A stretch of 64,000 bases of DNA from Gigantopelta aegis (GCF_016097555.1 NC_054713.1:5704887-5768886); one strand, 5' to 3'. Numbered from the stretch's first letter, positions 46,351-62,189 are shown. Made by a program: numbers and translations. Notes: generated by a model not told the origin, from the sequence alone.

Positions 46351-46735
46351 ATTCTTCTTTTTTCTACATGAAACAAAAAGTTCTTCTGAACTTTAATTAA
46401 TTTTGTTGAGTATATCATCATATCGTCGCGTGAGAGCTAAAAGGTCATAAGTGGCAAATACGACCTGAAACGTCTTTTTTGCATATTCGGAATCGCCATC
46501 CCCGATTACATATTGTCACGAAAAATCATAGCTGTATCTCTAATTGCATCGCTTATACAGAATGATTTAAACGGTCGTAAGTGAATCACAGATACCAATG
46601 TGCACGAAAATATACGTAACTGACACACACGACTTTCCTCCGATTTGCTTGCCGTCCATTATGTGAACACGATAGATACACCCTTTTTAAATACAGTTCG
46701 TTATATAATTATATCTGACATAGGTCGTATGTGGC
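46351..46735. other. Unassigned repeat-like sequence
   Basis: Contains repeated GGTCATAAGTGGCAAATACG / GGTCGTATGTGGCAAA motifs, also near 47295 and 48850. No gene. Confidence 0.5.
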
Positions 46736-46739
46736 AAAT

Positions 46740-47293
46740 GGTGTCGTCCCATTTGGTCGAATTCCCAATTGATCGAAATGCCAATTTGTCGAAAAATAAG
46801 TACTTGTCTGTTATATAACAACTACCTGATTACCTGTGTATGTAATGAACATGGCCTCTTCATTTTATACAAGTTTTGGTCACCTCATGAAGCTGCAGTG
46901 ATTGTGACATTGTGAGTGTAACATTCTGAAAGAAACTGCTGCATTTGTATTTGCATGTGTACTTGAAAGAATGAATATTTTAAAATGTTAAAAAATGTTT
47001 TGTTTTTGTGAAGAAAAAAACCCACATTTTTAGATGGAGACCTTTTTTAATTAATTACCGATATTCACTACATTCAATACATGGATTATTTCCATATTTG
47101 TTATATTTGGATACTTTATGCGTTAAAGGATATCTATATCATCTAAACAATAATAATCGGTTTCCAAATAATCTGGAACAGTTCATTATAATGACTGAGG
47201 TAACAACATGCATGTCAGTAAGATCATTGAACCATATCTAATGTTGTTTTAGCAGTTCGACCAATTGGGAATTCGACCAAATGGGAGTAAGCC
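46740..47293. mobile_element. MITE4, 554 bp
   Basis: Inverted ends CCCATTTGGTCGAATTCCCA / TGGGAATTCGACCAAATGGG. TGGCAAAT and TGCCAAAT flank it, an imperfect 8-bp target duplication within a GTGGCAAATACGAC motif. Confidence 0.85.
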
Positions 47294-47501
47294 TGCCAAA
47301 TACGACACATATGTATTCTTTGTTATCGGTCTGTGACAGAAATTACAAATGCGAAGTAAAATAGAGCATACATTATGTCAATATTTTTATGTGCTTGAAT
47401 CCTACAAAATAATATGACTTTTGTCGTTGTGAGAGCCCCGTCTATTTAAGAAAACACATTTGGTAATGCATGCAACAAACAATTTGGCAACAGACAAGAA
47501 A

Positions 47502-47584
<83 letters not shown>

Positions 47585-47617
47585 GACTGTTGGGCGTTCG
47601 AGCCAATGAGATTCTAC

Positions 47618-47653
<36 letters not shown>

Positions 47654-47703
47654 CATACATACATATACAATAGAATCTAATTGGCTCGAACACCCAACGG
47701 TCG
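47502..47703. repeat. (AT)n and an adjacent 34-bp-arm hairpin
   Basis: (AT)n 47502-47583; arms 47584-47618 and 47670-47703 (CGTTCGAGCCAATGAGATTC / GAATCTAATTGGCTCGAAC) with a (GT)n(TA)n loop. Confidence 0.9.
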
Positions 47704-48560
47704 AACCTACCGATATTCTCGAACCAAGTACAATGTCCCGATTTTTTTCTCTATTAAACCCTTTTATTTTAGTGCTGATTAGTCGAATACCCCTGGAGTC
47801 GAACATAAGCTTTCTCTCGAACCAGTTTATTGGTCCGAACTGCAAAAATTAAACATATTTAGCTCGAACGACTAAGTCTATCCGAAGAAATACAAAAAAA
47901 TATAATATTATAAATTCGGAAGTGGAACGAATTACCGGGTAATCCTAGATCATATGCCAGCTTATCATGTTGTTTATTCAGCACCTATCGGTAATTATCT
48001 TTCTAGTACGGACGATTGCAGTTCGATAATTGTTACCTGAATAAACCTTGCATGTAACACCAATCAATTGGTGAGCCTAGGCATGCCTCGCCGGTTTACT
48101 TTAATCATTTTAATCGCTACTCTACGCATGAGCGTCGGCATATTTTGTTTTGGTAAAGGGCCTCCGCCTGTGCTTCATGCACTTTCATTTTTTTCTCAAC
48201 GTTGTCAGTATGCCGCAACATATTCTACAACAGCATAATAAAGAACGATTTTTTATGTTAATAAATATTTATAAATACAGACTATGAGTGTGTTTGTTAT
48301 TTGTTTATTTAACGGTGATAAATAATAGTTACAAATATGTAGCGCATCCGACATTTGACGGCGACTTCGTCACTCTAGAGTCAATCGGACCATCTCGCCC
48401 AAGCCAGTTTTACGGAAATATGCGAGGTGTTCCGATTGGTTTGTGTGTTACAGAAGCACCCGACAACGGCCGAATGCATGGTTCGAACTACTCGATGGGT
48501 CGAATAGACTTTGATGCACCGACAGAGTTCGAAATAATGAGATTCTACTGTGTGTGTATG
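47704..48560. other. TCGAA-motif-rich repeat remnants
   Basis: Frequent TCGAAC/TCGAAT motifs at 47700-47880 and 48470-48540 resemble the hairpin sequence and MITE4. No gene seen between. Confidence 0.5.
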
Positions 48561-48562
48561 TG

Positions 48563-49250
<688 letters not shown>

Positions 49251-49261
49251 AAGCTAAGCAA

Positions 49262-49985
49262 CAGAATGTTGAACGTGAACATGACACAACACATACACCA
49301 AAACATTAGTACAACATAGCACACACAACAGACGCTGAACATAACATAGGACACACAACATAAGCTGAACATGACATAGCACACACAACAGGACATGAAC
49401 ATAACATAGCTCACACAACAGGACCTGAACATGATATATAGCATACACAACAGAACTTGGCACATCAATGACAATAAGACCTGAACATAACATAGCAAAA
49501 AGCTGAACATGAGAAAATAATCACCATAGAAAATTAACGTGACATAGCACTTGCGACAGTTTATTTGTTGGGTTTGTTTAACAATACCACTAGAGCGCAT
49601 TGATTAATTAATCACCGGCTATTGGATGTCAAACATTTGGTCATTATGACTCATAGTCATCAGAGGAAACCCGCTACATTTTTCCTAATGCAGCAAGGTA
49701 TCTTTTATATGCACTTCACCACATACCACGGCCTTTATCAAGTCACTTGCGACAGAACCTGAACTTGACATAGTACTTACAACAGAACCTGAACATGACG
49801 TGGCACACACAACAGAACTTGAACGTGACATAGTACACACAACAGAACCTGAAGAAGAACATGACAGAGCACACATACAACATACCATGATCATGACATA
49901 GCACACACAAGATAACTTGAGCATGACATATTACTCACACCAGACGCAGAAAATAATTTAGCACACACAACAGAAACCGGAGGAT
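49262..49985. repeat. 30-bp minisatellite, interrupted
   Basis: Diverged units like GAACATGACATAGCACACAC plus AACAGGACCT, at 49262-49500 and 49745-49985. Minus-strand Cys/Val-rich frames are shadows. Confidence 0.88.
49560..49743 (-). mobile_element. 5'-truncated SINE S1 inside the minisatellite
   Basis: CACTTGCGACAG duplicated at 49548-49559 and 49744-49755. Lacks the tRNA head. Confidence 0.95.
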
Positions 49986-50118
49986 TGATCACTTAACACT
50001 CAATAAAACACGGAAAGAACACTGCACGTAACATAGTCTGTATATATCACTGAACAAACATCATACATAACCTGTGGAGATCTCTGAACACAGTAGAACC
50101 TCAAGAGATCATTGAACA

Positions 50119-50418
50119 CAATGCTTGATGCGCGGTCGGTCTGGGATCGATCCCCGTCGGTGGGCCCATTGGGCTATTTCTCGCTCCAACCAGTGCACCA
50201 CGACTGGTATATCAAAGGCCGTGGTATGTGCTATCCTGCCTGTGGGATTGTGGCATATAACATCTCCCTTGCTGCTTATCGAAAAGAGTATCCGATGGAG
50301 TGGCGACAGCGGGTTTCCTCTCTCAATATTTGTATGGTCCTTAATCATATGTCTGACGCCATATAACCATAAATAAAATGTGTTGACTGCGTCGTTAAAT
50401 AAAATATTTCCTTCCTTC
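50119..50418 (+). mobile_element. SINE S1 (plus)
   Basis: TGATGCGCGGTCGGTCTGGG to the CCTTCCTTCC tail; the first 25 bp of the head are missing. Confidence 0.9.
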
Positions 50419-51388
50419 CACAATGGTTTCTCAGTTAACACAATATGTATATAACAGTAATATGATAGTGTAATTGTGACAAAATAGGAGCTGATAAATT
50501 TTTTTTAAATATTTAAATTAACAGCATGATACCTTCTTTTTTCTTTTTTGTAATGCAGTTACACAATTCCTAAGCTTAAAACCTTTAAAACAAATGAAGG
50601 GTCCACGGGAATAATCTATGATTTCCAAACAGATAGTCAGTGTTATAACGGTCGTGCATGTCAAGGCCACAATGACACACTAAATTTAAAACATATATTC
50701 ATGATAGGCCATTTAAAGTGGCTAATAAATTGTGCTTTCGCAGGCATACACATTCCTCGATTGGTGTGCTGTCATCTTTAAACTTTAAACAAGTATATCA
50801 CTTTACCAAAGGTGTGACAGCGTATTTATGTTTATAGAACTAAGCAGGAGAATAAACTTAAACATAGAAGTTCTGATCCAGTAAATCAAGACCGTATCTT
50901 TACACAATGCTGAGTCCACTGGGCATTTCTCAAACTATAGCTTGATTCCATGAAGCCCTATCTAATGCCTCTTCTATAGGAGGGTAGCGGCTCGCAAGGA
51001 GATTTTTAACTACAATTTACACCCTTCTTGCATCACTACAGACAGGACTGCCAGTCCCAGACTAGGATACTAAAACTAACACAAGACGGAGCTCTTGGAA
51101 TGCATATTGCTGTGATGACATGCACTCATGAATCAATGTCAATACAGTGATGATATCAGGTGTTCGCAAAAAGTTGAGCATATTCTACCCACTGGTAGCA
51201 TTCTTCATGAGTTCTGCCACCACAGCTGTCAAATCTATCGGTAACACTGTTTCAAGTGTGTTCTCCTTATTAATCGTGTTTAATGCAGAGGAAAACAACA
51301 CGACATGACGTAATATACCTTTCGATATGTATTATGTTTGAATAATCCAGAAGGCATTATTATTCACTCGGTTTCATTCATTTCATTT
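50419..51388. other. No convincing gene
   Basis: Mostly AT-rich. On the minus strand 51240-50890 one frame reads protein-like segments but with five or more stops. Confidence 0.45.
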
Positions 51389-51389
51389 C

Positions 51390-51630
51390 ATCTTATTTTC
51401 GTGCTTATATCCAATTAAGGTTCCAACATGCTGTCCTGGGCACATACCTCAGCTATCTGGGCTGTCTGTCCAGGACAGTGAGTTAGTTGTTAGGGTGTAG
51501 TGGCCTTACACTACCCATTGAGCCCTTAAGAACTCGCTCTGGGTTGGAGCCGTTACCAGGCTGCGAACCCTGTACCTACCAGTCTGTAGTCCAATGGTTT
51601 AACCACTGTGACACCGAGGCCGGCCAATCG
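51390..51630 (-). mobile_element. Intact SINE S5 (minus), empty-site reference
   Basis: Runs from TTCGTGCTTATATCCAATTA through CATTGAGCCCTTAAGAACTC to the head GACACCGAGGCCGGCC. B-box region GGCTGCGAACCCTGTACC. Confidence 0.9.
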
Positions 51631-51847
51631 GTTTAAATGGAGGATTTAATATACTGAACCACAAAGGATAATTAAGATGTTTTCGGCCTTTTTCTTTAAA
51701 TGTGGTAACAGAAACAACACAGCTTCTTCTGTTGTTAGGTGTAAATGTTGTTATCTTTAAATGTGGTCTTATTTACGTCTATTCTGAAAATATGAACACA
51801 AAAACATTTCAAAAATGCAAAAGCTAACAAGAATTAAGTCCACTTAC

Positions 51848-51902
51848 CTTAGTCCAAAGTTCACGAACAGCTCCTAAGTCTATCCGGTTCAAGTCCCAAG
51901 TC
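51848..51902 (-). other. Candidate non-coding first exon of an unseen minus-strand gene
   Basis: Starts about 30 bp after a TATA box and ends at a consensus donor (ACTAAG|GTAAGTGG). No ATG. No downstream coding exon was found in the window. Confidence 0.4.
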
Positions 51903-51925
51903 GAGAGTGCAATTCGTCTTGATCT

Positions 51926-51932
51926 CTTTATA
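51926..51932 (-). promoter_or_regulatory. TATA box of the orphan first exon
   Basis: TATAAAG in CGACTGTATAAAGAGATC. Confidence 0.4.
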
Positions 51933-52194
51933 CAGTCGCGTCTCTCTACAAATCCGAAACATCACACATTTCTCACACCTTAAGGTAGAGCAAAACAATA
52001 CCCCGTTTCATCTTACCAAGAGATGTTGTAAACAACATCACGTGTGGTGAGGTAAATTACTTATTCATTTTTTATTTATTTTTTATTATTATTATTTTAA
52101 ATTTTTTTGACATATTCCGTTAAAGGACCAAGAAGTGCTGTTTTTCGTGTGTTGATTTATGCGATTATTATTGCCGATATGAATGTACGTATGG

Positions 52195-52358
52195 ATGGGT
52201 GGATGAATGGATAGATAGATGGACAGATGGATGGATGGATGGATATATGTGTGGATGAATGAATGCATGCATAGATGGATGACGTATTTATGTATGTATG
52301 CATGTATGTATATTTGTTTGTGTGTGTTTGCGAAAAGGCATGCGTGTGTGTGCCTCTA

Positions 52359-52394
<36 letters not shown>

Positions 52395-52540
52395 CATGTA
52401 TATGCATTGTATTTATGTGTGCGCTAGCGTGGGTTGGTGCGTTAGTGTGTCTCTGTGTATGTACGTATGTATATATATTGCGTGCATGTGTGTGCGTGCT
52501 TTCTTGTGTGTGTGCTTGCGTACGTACGTCGGTTCGTGAG

Positions 52541-52574
<34 letters not shown>

Positions 52575-52615
52575 TGTGCGTCCTTGTGTGTGCGCGTGTG
52601 TGTGACTGTGTATGT
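52195..52615. repeat. Compound (GGAT)n / (TGTA)n / (GT)n region
   Basis: Two overlapping Cys/Val-rich forward frames are shadows of the repeats. Confidence 0.95.
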
Positions 52616-52620
52616 GTTTA

Positions 52621-53149
52621 TAATCTGCTCCTATCTGCGAATTATTATTTTGTTTAATTACAATAACCCGCTGTCACACCGGTAAATAAAACACGTATCC
52701 TCCACACAGCTGCGTGCAATATGTTCATAGTACAGCTTGCTAACACGTGTGCTAAATATAGAGACGTCACGTTTTGACAAAAGTGCAAATGATGTCACAA
52801 CATTCATTTTATCGCATCATAGACATAATGTTGTTGAATGTGTTTGTCTTTCATTCGACAGAACCCATCAACAAAGAATGCACAGTTTACACAATTCATG
52901 GTGAGAACTATATATTAGGTGGTGTGTAACCCGCAAAATTGCGTATACGATGGGGGAGACCAAGGGCTCTTAACTCGACGCAGTCGTAAATATTTTGGTG
53001 TTACGTGTTCGCCACGACAGCACTTCCACAGTCGTAGGGAAAGTTTAGTAGTATAACCCGAAACAAACGTAACTTTGGCGCAAAGCAAAAGTAAAGCTAG
53101 AGGAACACGCCTGTAACTAGAAGGACCTATACACTTACGACAAGGGGAT
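52621..53149. other. No recognisable gene
   Basis: Unique sequence, less AT-rich at 52930-53140; no frame with support. Confidence 0.45.
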
Positions 53150-53375
53150 TCCCGTGGATGTAGTTCAGTGGTAGAGTGCTCGGTTGAGGTGCGACGGGTC
53201 GACACAGAATCAATCGCCTTCAGTGTACTTGGATTGTTTCCTTCTCAATTAGTGCACCACGACTGATATGGCAAATAATGTGGTGTATAAAGTCCTATCT
53301 AGGGGAAAGTGCATTGTAATAATCACGTGCTTACTTTTAATGTCTGACTGTGTGGCAGCAACGAGCGAGAGAGTC
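53150..53375 (+). mobile_element. SINE S4: another tRNA-like head
   Basis: Head GTGGATGTAGTTCAGTGGTAG (A box) and ACGGGTCGACAC, then a diverged S1-type body (TAGTGCACCACGACTGATAT, GGGAAAGTGCATTGTAATAA). Confidence 0.7.
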
Positions 53376-53382
53376 ACCCTAA

Positions 53383-53768
53383 AGGGACATTCCTGAGTTT
53401 GCTGCATTGCGAGATGTTTACGACTAATAAAATAGTTCTATGATTAAACTTACATATTAAATATATATTCTTGTTTAGAATATCAGTATCTGTATATTTA
53501 ATGTGTTTCTGGTCGTCTTAATATTTGTCGGAAGCCCGAACTGGATTTTGTCTTCAAATAATTCCGTACGTACGAACGAATATATTTTAGGAAATAAATT
53601 GAAATTTAACCTAGTACAAATATTAGAACGATCAGAAACACGTTTAATGTACAGCCACTAATATTTATGCACACAAAATAGGTTTGATATGTAATTACAA
53701 TCGTTAAAAAGTCTCTGTTAGTCGATAGCATCTAGCAAATTGCAGCAAACGCCGGAATGTCCCTTTAA
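53383..53768 (+). mobile_element. Full-length MITE1
   Basis: AAAGGGACATTCCTGAGTTTGC to GCCGGAATGTCCCTTTAA. The two halves are diverged inverted copies (for example CTGTATATTTAATGTGTTTC against GAAACACGTTTAATGTACAG), so the whole element is one long imperfect palindrome. Confidence 0.93.
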
Positions 53769-54041
53769 AATTTGCTTAAAACCTGGTTTTTGAGGATATG
53801 TAAGAAATAGAATATCACAGTCGTGTCCGTTAGACACCATTTATTCTACAACTCGTTATTTAAAAACGTATCCAACTCGCTTTCGCTCGTTAAATACATT
53901 TTAAAACAACTCGTTGTAAGATAAATGATATCTAACGGCCACTCGTGTAGTATTCTCTATAGCTCGCCTATCATAATATTTTACGGTGCCCTGTGATGAA
54001 CATGCTTAGGTGCATCTACAAAGCAAGTTTGAATGATCGAA

Positions 54042-54411
54042 AGAAAGAAAGAAAGAAGTGTTTTATTTAACGACGCACTCAACACATTTTATTTACGGTT
54101 ATATGGCGTCAGACATATGGTTAAGGACCACACAGATTTTTTTAGAGGAAACCCTCTTTTACGACAGGCAGCAAGGGATCTTTTATTTGCGCTTCCCACA
54201 GGCAGGATAGCACAAACCATGGCCTTTGTTGAACCAGTTATGGATCACTGGTCGGTGCAAGTGGTTTACACCTACCCATTGAGCCTTGCGGAGCACTCAC
54301 TCAGGGTTTGGAGTCGGTATCTCGATTAAAAATCCCATGCCTCGACTGGGATCCGAACCCAGTACCTACCAGCCTGTAGACCGATGGCCTGCCACGACGC
54401 CACCGAGGCCG
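54042..54411 (-). mobile_element. Full-length SINE S2 (minus)
   Basis: 15-bp duplication GTTTGAATGATCGAA at 54027-54041 and 54412-54426; GAAAG repeats at the tail. Confidence 0.97.
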
Positions 54412-54571
54412 GTTTGAATGATCGAAGACAGTAGGCCTATTCTATCTAGGATTTTGACAGGGCATTCTTTAAGTGAAAGTCATTTTTTAAAAAGTCAATT
54501 GCTGGATATAATAGAATTTTTCACATTGATAAACATCATATATGTAGATATACCCTTGCTTATTTTTAATC

Positions 54572-54893
54572 TGCCCAGTGGTAAAGCGTTCGCTTGATGC
54601 GCGGTCGGTTTGGGATCGATCCCCGTAGGTGGCCCCATTGGGCTATTTCTCTTTCCAGCCAGTGCTCCACAACTGGTGTAACAAAGGCCGTGGTATGTAC
54701 TATCCTGTCTGTGGGATGGTGAATATAAAAGATCCCTTGCTGCTAATCGAAAAGAGTAGCCCTTGACGTGGCGACAGCGGGTTTCCTCTATATATCCGCG
54801 TTGTCCTTAACCATATTTCTGACGCCATATAACCGTAAATAAAATGAGTGATGAGTGCGTCGTCAAATAATACATTTCCTTCCTTCCTTTTAA
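54572..54893 (+). mobile_element. SINE S1 (plus)
   Basis: CTGCCCAGTGGTAAAGCGTT head, GGGATCGATCCCC B box, CCTTCCTTCC tail. Confidence 0.93.
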
Positions 54894-55497
54894 AAAATGT
54901 ACTAACCTTTGTTTTCGTGGGAAAGGGATAATCGGTTTCTAAAAACAAATATATTTGTCTTAAATTTAGATTGTGTTGAAAAATTAGATGCATAACCGTA
55001 GGTAATATTGTTGTACCAATGTACTAAACATAGACACAATTAAGCCATAATTAATAATTACAAAATTATGACTTAAACATACAGATCTATACTTTAAAAA
55101 AAAAAACTTTACACAGAAGTTGACTACGCCAACGCCATGAGAAATGTAATACTTATATCTGGCCATTTTACTTTTTAAAGCAAGACAAAAACAAAATGGA
55201 TGTGCGATCTTCAGCAAAAGCGAGGGTGTCTTATAAAAAAAAAAAAACCCACATAAAAAATAAACCCACATTAATTCAATCTCTTAAATACCTTGTGATC
55301 TGCCACACACATTTACAGACCATGTTCTTGCAGTGAATTAAATGTGACGTACCATGTTTTTATTGTGGTGTACTGCGTGGGTGGGTTAATACACTGCTTA
55401 TAATATCGGTATTATTAGGACATGTTAACTTGATCGTCAATGGGATCTTACTTGGCGCAAATATCCTAAAAGTCTGGGGCCTAATTCATACAACTCC
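54894..55497. other. No recognisable gene
   Basis: AT-rich with A runs at 55095 and 55238. Confidence 0.5.
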
Positions 55498-55499
55498 TT

Positions 55500-55795
55500 T
55501 AAGCTCTCTTGAGTAGCTCCCCTGCGCGTGTTGTAACCTCACCGTGGTGCAGGGGTGTAACATTATCTGTGAGAATGGCCAATACAGCACAAATTGAAAT
55601 TTTGAGTGAAAGTCAGTATCTATCTGTGATATTTGTATTTTTGTACAGTTCTTTACACTGTTTTTGTTTAAATCTTGAATTTTTATATTGATGTTGATCA
55701 TCATCGTACTTGTGTGCATTAACATAGTTTGACACGCAATAGCCGATGTATTTTTCGTGCTGGGGTGTCGTTAGACATTCAATCATTCATTGATT
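55500..55795 (+). mobile_element. Repeat R1, copy 2
   Basis: About 85-90% like 5104-5425 by eye; tail ATTCAATCATTCATTGATTC. Confidence 0.88.
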
Positions 55796-55829
55796 CTTGA
55801 GTAGCCTAACATGGCAACATCTTTCCAAG

Positions 55830-56365
55830 CCTTGTTTTTGCAATGCACTGCGATATCGTACAGTTTGTTTTGTTTAACAACACCAGTAGAGCACATTGAT
55901 TTACTAATCATCGGTTATTATACGTCAAACATTTGGTCATGTTGATATTTAGTCTCAGAGAGAACACCTGCTACATGTTTCCATTAATAGCAAGGGATCT
56001 TTTATATGCACCATCCCTCAGACAGGATAATGCATGCCACGGCCTTTGATATACCAGTCGTGGTGCACTGGCCGGAACGAGAAATAGCTTAATGGGCCCA
56101 CTAACGAGGATCGATCCCAAAATCACTGGGCTAGCGAAATCATACAGTTGCGACAGTTTAGTTTTGGCCCTATTTTCGAAGGTATCGTAAAACCGTCGTA
56201 CCGCTATTTCAGCCAATCAGCGAATTTAGTTATATGAAAAAGACTACCACTTGTCTTTATTTATTATGTTGGTGTTTTAACAGTCTTGTCATATGTTTGA
56301 CATCAAATGTCGATGATTAATACTCAAGTGGTATAGTTAAACAAAATAGAATTTTATCAATATCA
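55830..56365. repeat. Duplicated segment C, copy 2, with SINE S1 (minus)
   Basis: Flanks match 11325-11935. The SINE is at 55863-56137. 56162-56190 resembles the Harbinger end at 7350. Confidence 0.7.
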
Positions 56366-56918
56366 ATATAAGCATGCATGGTAGTAGGCACGCACGCACG
56401 TACGTGTCTGTGCCTCACCCATATATGCGCACGCGCATTTGGGTATTTGTATGACAATGTGTGTATGTATGTGTTTGTATGTGTGTGCGTGTCTGGCACC
56501 GAATCGCCCGTAGCTTGCCACGATACGTTATCAGCTATTGAGTCATAGTTGTATTAATTGATGTATGAATATCTGTATATTGTATGTATGTTGAGGTTAA
56601 CTGTTACATACACTGGAGCAGGGGATAATTAAATCCTTTCTGGCCTCACAAATTGTCCCATGCCGTTGCTGGGATTTGAACCTGTGGCACCGAATCGCCC
56701 GCAAATTGCAAGACTAACCAAGATGCGCTCTGCGCTATTGAGGCATCTATAAAAAGGATGTTCTCTGACTTAACTATAAGCATGGGGCCTACAAGCTACG
56801 CGGTCGATCACGCTTACGTGCATGTAACAGTGGGCAAACCTGGCACTGGCTAGTATGGATTTATGTATGAATATCTATACATGTATATTGTATGTATGTC
56901 GAGGTTGACTGTTGTTAC

Positions 56919-56973
<55 letters not shown>

Positions 56974-57600
56974 TAGATAGATAGATATTAATCCCAGTGC
57001 CCATTTCCTTTCTCTCCTTTGAATTCCATCTCATTTCTTCCCGATCTGGCAACTCCTCCTATCTTTCAAATTCTTTCGCTGTCCACCTCCACATCCCAGA
57101 CCTTGTCTCTCCAACCGCGACAGGTGCTTGTCTAATGTGGCTATTTGTGCCACACATCTGTTCCCCATCAGCTTTTAACTGTGGGCTTAGTCTGACCACT
57201 TGGGAGTGTTCAGTAGTTACTTCTGGCATTGTTTAGAGGCACTTGTAACCACCTACTATGCACCCCTACTACCGGCGGTCATTGGTTAGTGCCGTGGGTC
57301 AGACCAACTTTATTAGCGACAGAGGATGCAATGTGGGTGCAGGATAATACCCAGAGACTGCACCCGTGTATGAAGTTGAGACAGGTAGGCAATGGTGTGG
57401 AAAGCTCAAAAGACAGAGTCGGAGGGAATTGACAGAAAGGGTCGAAACAAATTGAAATCGTGGGAGAAAGTGGAAAGTTTTTTTTTTTATATTAAGATAA
57501 TGAGAATGATAGGCAGAGGGTGATAGATGAGAAAGATGAATGAATGTGTGAGCCAGCTTTGACGGGATTTGAAAAACTGTCGTCAGCACACACATAGACA
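56366..57600. other. S7 repeat unit, (AT)n and unassigned DNA
   Basis: S7 with a tRNA-type B box (reverse GGTTCAAATCCC at about 56670-56681) at 56500-56915; (AT)n 56922-56971; 56972-57590 unique with no supported gene. Confidence 0.55.
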
Positions 57601-57905
57601 TTAACGCACTGGCGCAGGAGTTAATTAAATCCTTTCTGGTCTCACAAATTGCCCCATACTGTTGCTGGGACTCGAACCTATGGCACCGAATCGCCCGCAA
57701 CTTGCAGACTTGCCACGATACCTTTTAAGCTATTGAGACATCTATAAAAAGGATGCTCTCTAACTCAACTATATGCATTTGGCCTACAAGCTAAGCGGTC
57801 AATCCCACTTACATGCATGAAAAAGTGGACAGACCTGTCACTGGCTAGTATGTATTGATGTATGAATATCTATATATTGTATGTATGTCGAAGATGACTA
57901 TACAT
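57600..57905 (-). mobile_element. S7 SINE-like repeat, copy 2
   Basis: TTGCTGGGACTCGAACCTAT (reverse B box GGTTCGAGTCC), GGCACCGAATCGCCCGCAAC, ending TATGTATTGATGTATGAATA. Confidence 0.75.
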
Positions 57906-57943
57906 ACATTAAATATTAAAGTATGTATGTATATGTGTGTGCA

Positions 57944-57946
<3 letters not shown>

Positions 57947-58031
<85 letters not shown>
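57947..58031. repeat. (GA)n microsatellite
   Basis: Marks the left edge of segmental duplication B. Confidence 0.97.
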
Positions 58032-58035
<4 letters not shown>

Positions 58036-58076
58036 GTTTGTATAAGATAACTTAGTATATAATGAACTCGTCATAT

Positions 58077-58447
58077 TAAAGGGACATTCCTGAGTTCTCT
58101 GCATTGTAAGATGTTTCCGACTAATAAAATATTTCTACGATTAAACTTACATATTAAATATATTTTCTTGTTTAGAATAGCAGTGTCTATATATTAAATG
58201 TGATTCTGGTCGGCATAATGTTTGAAAGAAGCCCAAACTGGATTTTGTCTTCAAACAATTTCATCCATACCCCAAAAAATATTTTAGGAAATAAAATGTA
58301 ATTTAACCTAGTGCAGATAGTACAACGATCACAAACACGTTTAATATACAGCCACTAATATGTTTTTGCAGACAAATATATTTGATGTAATTACAATCGT
58401 TAAAATGTGTCTTAAAAAGTGCAGCAAACTCAGGAATGCCCCTTTAA
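58077..58447 (+). mobile_element. Full-length MITE1
   Basis: TTAAAGGGACATTCCTGAGTT to CAGGAATGCCCCTTTAA, same site as 18474-18780. Confidence 0.92.
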
Positions 58448-58804
58448 GCTCCCCCATCTTCTGACGCCTTTGCGGTTTATTCTGACTGTTTCTCTAGAAA
58501 TCAGAGCAACGTATTCAATTGTTATACATTTAAATACTTTATTTTCAGTGTTAGTTGTTACAGTATTTATGATGCCACGGCATGCGAATGTTTAGTGTAC
58601 CAGATCTTGCTTCATCTTCTTGTAAATAACATATATACTCAGAGCCCAACATGGATGATAATTTCGAAGTCTTTTTTTAAAAACATTTTTAGTATCTCTA
58701 AAATTCAAAGATAAGTATATAAAATAAAACACAACCGTGATAAACTATACCCATAATATGTTTTGCATATTGAATTTGTCACGAAATACCACGAATACAA
58801 CGTG

Positions 58805-58935
58805 TTCATCACTGAAACAGGCGAGATAGCACACACCCATTCTGATTCCGCCACTGACTATAGAGTTCTGTTCATCACTGAAACAGGGGAGATAACACAC
58901 ATACCTTCTGGTTCCGACACTGAATACAGTTTCAT
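58805..58935. repeat. 65-bp tandem repeat, two units
   Basis: Counterpart of the three-unit array at 19202-19400. Confidence 0.9.
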
Positions 58936-59596
58936 TTTAGAAGTAAGCTACAGTTTTAAAAAGCATTAAGGTTGGTGTATTTATAAAGATGAAGTAAAAT
59001 GTGTAAAGCGCTAAGGACGAATCCTGTAAATGAAAACATTTGGGGAAGAGAAGGGTTTTGGCAAGCATATCATCTGTCTTTGTGGACAATGGATTCAGGT
59101 GTATGGTGTGAACACGCATATATGATTTGACTTGTCATATTACTTCATTATTTTATTTCTCTCGTTTGTTAATTAGAGAGTGCAAATAGATTTCATTTCC
59201 TAACGAATATATGTTATTTATTATTTTATTTCTATCTTATTATCTGTTTGGGTGTATGGTGTTTTGGAGGTGTTTTCTTTTATCAAATTCCTTTGCGATA
59301 TTACGATTTCCATCCTACATGTTGTGCCTGTTGCAGTTCGCCGTACTCTCATCCGAACTTTATCAGATATGAATATATTCCATGGATGACTGCAAATGAT
59401 TAAATTTTTGTTCTGTGATTAAGTGAAATGCTGATTTATAACATAGCTCGCACCCTCTTCCCAACTCGTATCCATTTGTAGAACCGCCCTAAAGAGAGAA
59501 TCAGTCCAGAGTCATCAAATCATTGCTCCAAGGAATGCGGTATTTCATTGACGTCAATCTGGACTTCATAAATCTCCACACTTCACGAAGAAAGGA

Positions 59597-61904
<2,308 letters not shown>

Positions 61905-62189
61905 TGTCCTTGCCTGTTCTGAAAATAAAGCAAATTGTTGTCTAATAGTAGAGCCATACCAACATGTAGTGAGGGGGAGACCGAGGTAAACCAACCACAA
62001 AACAAATACCCCATCTTTTCAGTTCAAGTTCCTTTTTGACTAATTACAGAGACGACACAGTGATAAACCAGATTTTCTAGGATGTCATTTATCCTTCAGC
62101 CCATTGCATTAGACGAGCGCTTTATTATTGGGCTATATCCCGCCTTTTGGAGAACAGGATGTAATGGATATAGGCTGTCCGTGGGACGA

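Noticed and set aside
50890..51240. Minus-strand protein-like stretch
   Set aside because: One frame reads segments such as LRTPDIITVLTLIHECMS and ASRYPPIEEALDRASW but is broken by at least five stops, and no family is recognised.
52219..52657. Cys/Val-rich 106- and 119-codon frames
   Set aside because: Shadows of GT, GGAT and TGTA repeats.
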